DNA of 64,000 bases from positions 62,001 through 126,000 of the IMG/VR virus record IMGVR_UViG_3300018080_000112; one strand, written 5' to 3'. The notes below the pieces were generated by a model. The model was not told where the DNA came from and made no database searches. It saw only the letters and a list, made by a program, of their open reading frames with translations. Below, piece by piece: positions 57,284 to 64,000 of the stretch. This stretch comes from a virus. Every line of letters starts with the position of its first letter. Positions within the stretch are counted from its first letter, which is position 1. Both the position numbers and the translations under genes were made by a program.

Positions 57284-57314
57284 TAGAGACACACTTTTTT
57301 CCAAAAACACACCA
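57284..57314 (-). promoter_or_regulatory. Class B promoter-like element, copy 10
   Basis: Minus strand has TAGTGGTGTGTTTTTGG, AAAAA, GTGTGTCTCTAACAC. 41 bases before the ATG at 57243. Confidence 0.65.
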
Positions 57315-57390
57315 CTAAACAACAAAAAAGTTTTAATGTCGTTGCCCCGTGGGTGATTCCAGACATTACGAAGGAACCACAAAAAAATGA

Positions 57391-57411
57391 GGGCAAGACT
57401 TTTTTCTGACT
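57391..57411 (-). promoter_or_regulatory. Class A element, copy 7
   Basis: Exact consensus copy, just beyond the stop at 57448 and 77 bases before class B copy 10, so the tagged gene has both element types. Confidence 0.6.
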
Positions 57412-57447
57412 GTTGCGTTTTCAGAAATGAGGAAAATCAAACATGAA

Positions 57448-57918
57448 TCAGAGGATAGACGAAAGGTCACACCGGATCGGTTCTGCGCCTTGCATCACCA
57501 AATTCAGACCATCATAATTGACCCGCAAAAGTCGCAACCGATAATCATCCGGAACATGAATCGCCATAATTCGAGGGACGGTAGTCTTCACCTCTTTCAC
57601 ACCGGCGCTCTGAAGGATCTCTTTCTTCGGCATACGCCGAACAAGGTCCTTCTCTTCCCGCCGAAACAGGATAAATATCTGCGTCAGCTTTCGTTGCGAA
57701 AAGAGTGCATGACACCGCTGAGCCAGCTTAATCATACAACCATAGTTGCATGTACAAGTTCGCTCTTCCTCCAAACAAATCATCGCGGGAGTCTGGGGGT
57801 GGTCTTTTCGCCAGAGGAGATCTTCTGGCAAAATATCTTTGAGACCCACAAGTAACGTATGATTCTTTATGATGTGACAGGGGATTTGACCCAATTGGGC
57901 GACCTCAATTCGAGGCAT
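57448..57918 (-). CDS. Unknown protein with CxCxxxC
   Basis: A 156-residue protein. The first 40 residues are beta-rich (VAQLGQIPCHIIKNHTLLVGLKDIL). CTCNYGC near residue 55 could bind metal. The rest mixes a basic helix (FSQRKLTQIFILFRREEKDLVRRM) with late strands. CAAGGAGGAAAT precedes the ATG. It stands alone between the tail spike gene and the class A element. Confidence 0.62.
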   Translation of the reverse strand: MPRIEVAQLGQIPCHIIKNHTLLVGLKDILPEDLLWRKDHPQTPAMICLEEERTCTCNYGCMIKLAQRCHALFSQRKLTQIFILFRREEKDLVRRMPKKEILQSAGVKEVKTTVPRIMAIHVPDDYRLRLLRVNYDGLNLVMQGAEPIRCDLSSIL

Positions 57919-57950
57919 GATTTCCTCCTTGCAGACCTACCAAAAAGAAA

Positions 57951-57964
57951 GGTTAGGTCCTAAC
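57951..57964. promoter_or_regulatory. Class C palindrome, site 13
   Basis: GGTTAGGTCCTAAC in the gap between the tail spike stop and the next gene. Confidence 0.58.
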
Positions 57965-57979
57965 AATCAACCGAAAAGA

Positions 57980-60817
57980 TTACCGGTTGTAGAGATACAC
58001 GTCATTGTCACTCAGACCATCATTCAAGTACAAACCGCCGACAGAGCCAGACGGCGCGGGTAACGTAACCGCCGGAGTCGCGCCAGCTAACATCTCTCGC
58101 ATACGTCCACCAGCGTTCCAGGAGCCGCCAGTGAGGTCGAAGATCGCAATTGACGGGAATCCTATCGGTGAAGTTGGACTGAACTTGTTCCCTGATACCA
58201 TGTTCTCTGTTGCGTTTCTCATATCATAGTGGCGCTCTTCCGATGCTGAAGACCGATTTCCGAGAAGCGAACTCCCCGTCATGCTCTGGAGGTCATAGCC
58301 CGTCTTGTTGTTGCGACAGATGTTATTGACAATCGTCGCATCCTCGCCATTGACCAATTGAAGACCGGTCTCTGTGTTTGTAGTGTAGTTCCCGCTGACC
58401 TTTGTTCCCCACGCACCCCGGATACTCATCCCGAATGACGTTGCAATTGAAGAAGAGACCCCTATCGCTTTATTGTTCTCAATTACCCCAGAACGACAAT
58501 AACCACCTCCCGCAAGCGACCCCAAAAGATAGGACTGGATCACATCTTCAACATAATTTCCAACGATGTTACAAGCCGCAAGGTCACGGAACCGGACCCC
58601 AATAGACTGATCAGAAGAAGGAACACCAGCGCTGTTGTTTTTCAGAAAACGATTATAAAGGAAGTTGAGTTGTGTCGCCGAACCTGGAACCCACATGCGA
58701 GCTTCCGCCGTGATCCCGATGCTGATCTCGTGTCGATTCGCAAAGTAAGCCCCCACAAAGGGATTATTGATCTTGACGCCGTATTCAGATGCAACCCCCA
58801 CAATCCGATTATCCACGATAAAGGAATTGTTTAAGGACTCGAACGCAAGTATGCGCTCGTGATGTGACATCGTGTCATCAATACAATTGATTCGAGACGA
58901 CTGAAAAACAGAGTTCTCAAAAGAATCAAAAGAGAGACCACGACCGGCTGTGATGAACTGACAATTTTCAATTGTCCAGCCCACTGCGGACCCGAAATTT
59001 GCAGTCAGAATATCAGAAGCAACGTAACGACCGTCCACTTTGCAGTTGATGAATTGCACCGTGGTACAACTGGAAAAGTTCAACAACTTACCAACACCAC
59101 GAATCGTCATATCACGGAAAGTGATGCTCGAACAACTAGACAAGCTGAAGATCTTGTGCTCATCAATTGTAGTATCTGACAAGCCGTAATCAAGGATCGT
59201 ATTGTCCAGACCTTCGCCCTGGAAAGTGAGACCATTCGCGCCAGAGATGGAGAACAACGTCAGAAGCGGAAGCATCGCATCAAAGGAATGCACACCTGTA
59301 CGGAACAGAATGATGCCACCACCCCGCACAGAAACAACACGCTGGATCGCCGTGCTGATCTCTCCGAATTGCGTTGTATATGTTGTGGGTCCGTCACTCT
59401 GTGGAACATCTGCGCTGACAGCGTGTGACGCCGCAATCGGTCGCACCGTCAGAGCCGGTCCTTTCCCGCCAGAAATTCGATTGGTGATGTTTGTGAAAGT
59501 CACGCCGCTGTGAACATCAATACGACCCGCCAACACCTCATCATCCAGAGCGTTCAACCCACGATAATCAGAGTTCGGTGTCGGTTTTCCTACCCAATTC
59601 GCTTGTCTGTGCTGGACAACACGACCTTGAGTGTTCGGCGCAAGACCTTCCTTCCACTCCGGATAATTGGACTGTTTGTTGAGATACAGCCGCGTGACGC
59701 CAGAAACATCTTCGGCGTCATTCCCCTTCACCTGTGCATAGAACCCACGCCAATTGTTGTTGTACACCTGGAAAGTAGTGTTGATAAGCTGGTCCGCTTC
59801 TGTGTTGAGATAAGCACCCGTCCAAGGCCAAGCGAGCAACTTGATATCCACCCATCGCCAGTCAGGATCAACCGCTGTAATCTCCCCAAAATGCCACTGA
59901 CCAAAATCACCATCGCCGGTTGTATTGTTTTCGTTTGCGCCGTGTTTAATCTGACCAATGGCATGCGCCAAATGGTCATACGCTGACTTCCAGTCACGAA
60001 CCCACAGGTCTGAAGAGGCGTCTCCCAGGACCTCATTGGTCGCGCCATACTCAAACAAGGGCAAGAGAGGTTCAAACATACGAGGTCGCTGGTCTGTGGT
60101 CTTACGACCAATCACCTTGACGTTTCCACTGTCATAGTGACGAGCCTCGCCATAACCGACCTTGTTCACATACTGTTCTGTTCCCGCCGCCGTCACAACA
60201 GACACCAGGTCATTTCCATAGAGATCCACATCAGGATTTCCAGAAACAATCTGACCAGATGTGTTCGTTCGGATGCAGTGCAAGGGAAGGATGTATGTGT
60301 CGTTGTCACTGAAACGAGCGGGGGCATACCCAGAACTGGACCGGAGTCCTACCGGATTGCTCCGCATAGGTTGCACAATTCTCCAGTACACTGTCTGGCG
60401 CGTGTAAACTTGCGGAATAGGAATCTCTTGTCCATCCGGCAACGGGTCTGGATTGTCAACAGTTGAGTCCCAAAAAGCACGCTGGTCCGCATCACTGTTC
60501 AATGCATAGAATTCAACCTCAAGCCAGTACTCTGTTTGATTGGCTCCTAGCTTGACCCGCTGAGCGCTTGTTCCAGTTTGACCATTGATGAATTGACCAT
60601 TCCAGTCATAACCGCGACCATTGAAGATATCGATCTGACCGACCTGAGATCCCACTTGCGGCAAAATGCGCACGTCGAACCCGTCCAGCACACCGACACC
60701 TGTCACCAAACGAGCGAGATCCTTTTGGAGATTCGATGGATACTCACGAGTTGCATAATCAACATCCGGCTTATCCATGCGTTCGGCATTATGCCAAACT
60801 GGTCTTTTTGCTGTCAT
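57980..60817 (-). CDS. Tail spike or fibre with right-handed beta-helix
   Basis: About 945 residues from MTAKRPVWHNAERMDKPD; TTGGAGAATCAG precedes this ATG. The N-terminal third (VGVLDGFDVRILPQVGSQVGQIDIFNG, NQTEYWLEVEFY, RQTVYWRIVQP) resembles the DUF4815-type head of phage fibres. From about residue 475 repeats of short strands (GLTFQGEGLDNTILDYG, ITFRDMTIRGVGKLLNFSSC, VQFINCKVDG, SVFQSSRINC, TGLQLVNGEDATIVNNICR) form a pectate-lyase-like beta-helix, often carrying receptor binding or polysaccharide cleavage. The catalytic residues of depolymerases cannot be assigned by eye. It is the only clear tail gene in the window. Confidence 0.85.
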   Translation of the reverse strand: MTAKRPVWHNAERMDKPDVDYATREYPSNLQKDLARLVTGVGVLDGFDVRILPQVGSQVGQIDIFNGRGYDWNGQFINGQTGTSAQRVKLGANQTEYWLEVEFYALNSDADQRAFWDSTVDNPDPLPDGQEIPIPQVYTRQTVYWRIVQPMRSNPVGLRSSSGYAPARFSDNDTYILPLHCIRTNTSGQIVSGNPDVDLYGNDLVSVVTAAGTEQYVNKVGYGEARHYDSGNVKVIGRKTTDQRPRMFEPLLPLFEYGATNEVLGDASSDLWVRDWKSAYDHLAHAIGQIKHGANENNTTGDGDFGQWHFGEITAVDPDWRWVDIKLLAWPWTGAYLNTEADQLINTTFQVYNNNWRGFYAQVKGNDAEDVSGVTRLYLNKQSNYPEWKEGLAPNTQGRVVQHRQANWVGKPTPNSDYRGLNALDDEVLAGRIDVHSGVTFTNITNRISGGKGPALTVRPIAASHAVSADVPQSDGPTTYTTQFGEISTAIQRVVSVRGGGIILFRTGVHSFDAMLPLLTLFSISGANGLTFQGEGLDNTILDYGLSDTTIDEHKIFSLSSCSSITFRDMTIRGVGKLLNFSSCTTVQFINCKVDGRYVASDILTANFGSAVGWTIENCQFITAGRGLSFDSFENSVFQSSRINCIDDTMSHHERILAFESLNNSFIVDNRIVGVASEYGVKINNPFVGAYFANRHEISIGITAEARMWVPGSATQLNFLYNRFLKNNSAGVPSSDQSIGVRFRDLAACNIVGNYVEDVIQSYLLGSLAGGGYCRSGVIENNKAIGVSSSIATSFGMSIRGAWGTKVSGNYTTNTETGLQLVNGEDATIVNNICRNNKTGYDLQSMTGSSLLGNRSSASEERHYDMRNATENMVSGNKFSPTSPIGFPSIAIFDLTGGSWNAGGRMREMLAGATPAVTLPAPSGSVGGLYLNDGLSDNDVYLYNR

Positions 60818-60854
60818 AACTGATTCTCCAACCGTCAAAAATATTTAAAAGATC

Positions 60855-61532
60855 TCACTGATCTTTCGAGTTCGTTACCATTCGATGAAGGTCTTCAACA
60901 AAGGGCAAGTGATTCTCCAATGTACCACCTTCTATCTGGTCGATCCACCACTGGAGTTCTTTTTCCACAACATCCTTGAAAGGGAACATCCAATAATACC
61001 AGCGACCCACAAATTGCTTTGTGATCCACACTGGCGGTTTCATCTTCTTTTCTGTTCCTTCGTTGTAGCGCCAATGGCTGATCGCCATTGTCATCCCGAA
61101 AGCTCGCATCTCGTACTTCTTTCGCCAGTACGCCGGGAGAGGCAACGCACACAACAAAAACAGAAGGGAGAACAACCAGCCTGCACTTCCCCAGATGGCT
61201 CCTAGCGCCAACAGACTCAACACAGCAAGGATCTGTGGAAAGAGATACAGAATTGCAAAGAGAGGACCCAACCGGCGCGAATCGTCCGCATGAATCATCT
61301 CATGGGGTAACACCTCCACAACCGTGTCATCTTCTTCGATCATCGACTTCGGAAAATAGACGGTGGACCCGATTGTTGTGATGTATCCGGTCATGAACTC
61401 CGGGTTGAAAAAGAGAATCTTGTTGATGATTTTCATCAAAAGAGACTCTTCCTTCACCTTGACGTGAACCCCACGAAAACTCGCGTACTCCTCTATCTTC
61501 TCTCGCAACTCTGATATATTGCTCATCTTCAT
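60855..61532 (-). CDS. Membrane zinc metallopeptidase-like protein
   Basis: A 225-residue protein. LPHEMIHADD (HExxH) near residue 77 is a zincin motif. Two adjacent hydrophobic segments follow (PLFAILYLFPQILAVLSLLALGAIWG and GWLFSLLFLLCALPLPAY, residues 89-135), then KKYEMRAFGMTMA, whose Glu may be the third zinc ligand (ExxA). The C-terminal third is soluble and acidic. It could act on membrane or virion proteins during lysis or entry. No family is named with certainty. Confidence 0.68.
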   Translation of the reverse strand: MKMSNISELREKIEEYASFRGVHVKVKEESLLMKIINKILFFNPEFMTGYITTIGSTVYFPKSMIEEDDTVVEVLPHEMIHADDSRRLGPLFAILYLFPQILAVLSLLALGAIWGSAGWLFSLLFLLCALPLPAYWRKKYEMRAFGMTMAISHWRYNEGTEKKMKPPVWITKQFVGRWYYWMFPFKDVVEKELQWWIDQIEGGTLENHLPFVEDLHRMVTNSKDQ

Positions 61533-61545
61533 TCCTTTTGTTGTC

Positions 61546-61560
61546 GGTTAGGACCTAACC
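61546..61560. promoter_or_regulatory. Class C palindrome, site 14
   Basis: Perfect GGTTAGGACCTAACC; contains the TAG stop of the methyltransferase gene (61555-61557). Confidence 0.6.
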
Positions 61561-63240
61561 TTTCTCGCCATCGCTGTTCATGAAATCGAAAATAGAGGTT
61601 TGACCCTTTCCCTCTTTCTTGATCTTAGTCTCGATCATTTTTCGAGCTTTATCCAGCGATCCAAGCTGATCAAACTCAATTTGTTGTTTCGCCGCCTCGA
61701 CTCGCTCTGTCGCAATCTCAATATAATCAGCGTTACACTCCACACCGAGGAATCTGAATCCTTCCATCAACGCAGCAACACCTGTGGTTCCACTTCCTGT
61801 AAATGGGTCTAATACAACCCCCTCCGGCGGCGTCACCAAACGAACCAGATAGCGCATAAGCTTGATCGGTTTGACTGTGGGGTGGATATTGGTTCTCTTT
61901 GTCTCTCCGCGTTGATACGGGGTGTCTATCGGTGTGCTTCGACCATTGGTGACCTTTTTGCCATTTCGTTCCTCTAGCCCCTCCTCTTTCTCAGATCGGG
62001 ACGCTTTCGGAATGTAGATGAACGGAGGAGCCGCTTCCAGGTTTAGAAAAAACCGCGCCGCTGTCCCCTCATCCTCATAACCTGTTCTCTCCACTGGTTT
62101 TGTGACCTTGCCACCCACATAACCATCGCTTTGCCAGCCAGCTTGACCGCCTTCGTGTCCTTTACTACTCCCGCTTTGTTCCCCGAGAAGACGAACAGGA
62201 CACTGTGGAACACACACATAGTCCTTCACTTCCTCTTTGCCGTCGTTGCTTACTTGACCATCCGTGTACTGAACAGAGCCAATCCCGAACATAGAGGCGT
62301 CACCGTCTCCCTTTGACGCCTTACCACTCCCGTTTGAAGGCTTGACTCTCTTTGTTCCTTTGCAGATGCAGTCCGGGTGATGCGTCAGCAACAAGTGACT
62401 AGGCCAGCGACCCTTCAATTCTCCCTCTGTAGTCTGTCTATATGTTTCCTCAGAGGTTCTAACTTGCCAGCTTCCTTCGTCCTCGTACTTGATCACCGTC
62501 TTTGATTTGCGCCGCGCCGCCGCTGTGGATTGTTCTCCCTGAAAAGAGATCCGACAAGCGTCAATATTCACCGCGCCTGTTCCGAACTGGAGAACAGTTT
62601 CAGCAACCGACCCGATCAACGGTTTGCGAGCCAACCACCAATCTTCTACTGATGGCTTGAGCGCGAGACCATATCCTTCATACGCTTGTGCTTCTGGTGT
62701 CGCCGGTCTCGTTATAAACGCTTCCACTTCATCTTCTTGTGGTTCTGCACGTCCGTAGTTGTCGCCCTTCATATCAAAGTGACGCCCGTCAAGATTCGGA
62801 TTTGAGCCTACCACTTCTCGAAATGTTCCCGCTTCGCGTTCCAGGCGTTCACGAAGCTCATCATGGACCGAAAGAAGTTTCTTGACCGCTTCTTTGTCTC
62901 CTTCTTTCTTTGCGTCTTGCACGGCTCGCTTGGCGTCATAAAGAGCCTGTTTCTCTTCCCCGTGTTCCTTGAGCCACAGATGGAACATGTGTTTGTCTAT
63001 CGCCTTCGACACATCCATGTTTTTCGGGAATCCTGAACCCACGACGTGCGCAATTCGGTCCCTGATCTCAAAACCAGCAGACTCGATAGCCCACGCAGTC
63101 CAATGGCTTGTTCGCGGAATAGCCCAACACAACATGTGTCCACCGGGCTTGAGAACACGCAAGCAAGCGGTCATCACGTCCGTCATCCACGAGACCCACG
63201 CATCCCGACCACCCTTGTCCGTATCCCAATCTTTGTTCAT
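61555..63240 (-). CDS. DNA methyltransferase, C-terminal main part
   Basis: A 561-codon frame from ATG 63240. It belongs to the beta-class N4-cytosine or N6-adenine methyltransferases, where the DPPY motif comes before the SAM-binding motif. LRVLKPGGHMLCWAI and SAGFEIRDRIAHV are the usual strands after DPPY, and HPTVKPIKLMRYLVRLV plus VLDPFTGSGTTGVAAL (FxGxG) and ECNADYIEIATERV close the protein. Between lies a long variable region. The DPPY motif itself sits upstream, interrupted by a TAG (63259-63261). If translation starts here the enzyme lacks its catalytic loop. The region after the stop is well conserved, so the change may be recent. Confidence 0.8.
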   Translation of the reverse strand: MNKDWDTDKGGRDAWVSWMTDVMTACLRVLKPGGHMLCWAIPRTSHWTAWAIESAGFEIRDRIAHVVGSGFPKNMDVSKAIDKHMFHLWLKEHGEEKQALYDAKRAVQDAKKEGDKEAVKKLLSVHDELRERLEREAGTFREVVGSNPNLDGRHFDMKGDNYGRAEPQEDEVEAFITRPATPEAQAYEGYGLALKPSVEDWWLARKPLIGSVAETVLQFGTGAVNIDACRISFQGEQSTAAARRKSKTVIKYEDEGSWQVRTSEETYRQTTEGELKGRWPSHLLLTHHPDCICKGTKRVKPSNGSGKASKGDGDASMFGIGSVQYTDGQVSNDGKEEVKDYVCVPQCPVRLLGEQSGSSKGHEGGQAGWQSDGYVGGKVTKPVERTGYEDEGTAARFFLNLEAAPPFIYIPKASRSEKEEGLEERNGKKVTNGRSTPIDTPYQRGETKRTNIHPTVKPIKLMRYLVRLVTPPEGVVLDPFTGSGTTGVAALMEGFRFLGVECNADYIEIATERVEAAKQQIEFDQLGSLDKARKMIETKIKKEGKGQTSIFDFMNSDGEKG

Positions 63241-63399
63241 GAATGCGATACCAGACGGCTACGGAGGGTCAGTCACGATTGCATCGCATGTGTTGTCCGG
63301 CAATTCCCGCAACACATCCAGGCAATCTCCCAGACGAAGCTGATATGACTCTTCGCCTAGAATTGACTGACCCAATTCTCCTTTTATTTGTTTACCCAC
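63241..63399 (-). pseudogene. N-terminal fragment of the methyltransferase, ends at DPP-stop
   Basis: In frame with the next part, from GTG 63399 (GGGGAG seven bases upstream), 46 codons lead through LGDCLDVLRELPDNTC and AIVTDPP to a TAG at 63259-63261, then PSGIAF before MNKDW. The normal motif is DPPY, so the TAG occupies the Tyr codon. One base change from TAT or TAC would restore it. It may be a real inactivating mutation, a read-through site, or a sequencing error. Confidence 0.75.
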
Positions 63400-63481
63400 G
63401 GATTACTCCCCTTGACACTCCTCGTCCCATCTCATATTCATAAAACATAAGAAACCATTTTCGCAACACAAAGGAAAAAAA

Positions 63482-64000
63482 ATGGGAAAGAAAATAGAAC
63501 GGACCTGTCCTATTTGTAAAAAAACATACACAGCCGACGAGACACGCCTCAAACACGGAAGAAATATAACATGCAGTTACTCTTGCGGAAGAAAACAAAC
63601 ACAGCAAAAAACAACCAAAAAAGTAAAACTTACGTGCCCTGTTTGCAATTCCACTTTTGAAAGGTCTCCCGGACATATCAAGAAAAACAAACATTCGTTC
63701 TGTTCCAGGGACTGTCAATACAAAGCAAGAACGATGGGAATATCCAAAAGAACCATAACCAAACCGTACACGTACACCCCCGAAAGCAAACAAGCTATGT
63801 TGGAAGCGTCCAGAAAACCAAAGGGGAAAAGAAAACACCACTGGATGATTTGCACAAACTGCGGCAAACGATTCGATGACCCCTCTTACGGAAGAAAACG
63901 AAAAAGCGGACAGACGTTCTGTTCTTTGGATTGTTGTAATGAGTTCAGAACAGGAGAAAACAACCCCGCATGGCGCGGCGGTCACCCCGCTTATTATGGA
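63482..64000 (+). CDS. Zinc-finger HNH-type endonuclease, partial
   Basis: 173 codons, open at the right edge. AAAGGA precedes the ATG MGKKIERTCPICKKTY. Three related zinc units follow: CPICKK...CSYSC, CPVCNSTFER...CSRDC, and CTNCGKRFDD...CSLDCC. The last visible residues, GENNPAWRGGHPAYYG, match the NPxWxGG...YYG opening of a phage HNH endonuclease family. These are usually mobile homing enzymes. It is divergent from the methyltransferase, and its A-rich codon use differs from the neighbours, which suits a mobile gene. The catalytic His/Asn part lies outside the window. Confidence 0.78.
   Translation, partial: MGKKIERTCPICKKTYTADETRLKHGRNITCSYSCGRKQTQQKTTKKVKLTCPVCNSTFERSPGHIKKNKHSFCSRDCQYKARTMGISKRTITKPYTYTPESKQAMLEASRKPKGKRKHHWMICTNCGKRFDDPSYGRKRKSGQTFCSLDCCNEFRTGENNPAWRGGHPAYYG

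Noticed and set aside
63259-63261. Genome-wide TAG reassignment as explanation for the methyltransferase
   Set aside because: TAG ends recA, the SbcC-like gene, the 26565 gene and the methyltransferase itself, so TAG works as a stop codon here.
63392-63985. Minus-strand frame of 197 codons at the right edge
   Set aside because: It lies opposite the zinc-finger HNH gene, whose repeated CxxC motifs and NPAWRGG signature show the plus strand is coding.
1-64000. tRNA genes
   Set aside because: No cloverleaf with a T-loop GTTCGAATC-like core was recognised by eye; a covariance-model search could still find some.

Overview
The window is a gene-dense piece of a large tailed double-stranded DNA bacteriophage. 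Evidence: a GpA-type terminase large subunit, a parallel beta-helix tail spike, an ArdA-type antirestriction protein and a nearly complete phage-encoded replication and recombination set. Almost every gene lies on the minus strand, mostly with AAGGAG-like ribosome binding sites and ATGA/TGATG overlaps. The exceptions are a class II ribonucleotide reductase (21648-23528) and a zinc-finger HNH gene running off the right edge. No capsid gene, clear portal or tRNA was recognised, so the window is part of a larger genome. The host cannot be named. RecA is of the cellular bacterial kind, with the GPESGGKT P-loop found in Thermus and Deinococcus RecA, but that does not fix the host.

Layout. 0-5.6 kb: small unknown proteins, a Dda-like SF1 helicase, ArdA and a SWIM zinc protein, read from a shared promoter-like element (class A), suggesting an early region. 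5.6-6.6 kb: gene-free, with a strong terminator hairpin and a cluster of AT-rich CCGTATNATA repeats (possible origin). 6.6-8.7 kb: deoxynucleoside kinase and unknowns with unusually GT-rich plus-strand DNA. 8.7-9.3 kb: 19 repeats in 31-bp register. 9.3-21.2 kb: terminase, NYN-fold protein, RusA resolvase, Rad50/SbcC-like ATPase and unknown, possibly virion, proteins. 21.6-23.5 kb: NrdJ. 23.5-34.2 kb: a 1005-residue protein with 16 DnaJ-type CxxCxGxG motifs, further zinc proteins, two proteins sharing a C-terminal tag, and the Mre11/SbcD-like nuclease. 34.4-43 kb: RecA, SSB, UvsY-like mediator, FmdB-like zinc ribbon, family A polymerase with an intein, and a sigma-70-like factor. 43-46.6 kb: metallopeptidase-VWA and CobS/MoxR-like AAA+ pair. 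47.8-50.7 kb: primase and DnaB-type helicase. 50.9-64 kb: more tagged and unknown proteins, a J-domain protein, a UvsW-like helicase, the tail spike, a membrane zincin, and a methyltransferase with an amber codon in its DPPY motif.

Regulation is the most striking aspect. Four families of dispersed sites cover the window: (A) seven copies of GTCAGAAAAAAGTCTTGCCC; (B) eleven copies of a two-block element ending GTGTGTCTCTA, always oriented with the gene behind it, including one flipped copy before the flipped nrdJ; (C) fourteen palindromes GGTTAGGWCCTAACC at transcription-unit borders, several supplying a TAG stop codon, reminiscent of mycobacteriophage stoperators; (D) arrays of CAAGGCTGTTGAC in ~31-bp (three helical turns) register around class B elements. 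The phage sigma-like factor is an obvious candidate reader of class B.
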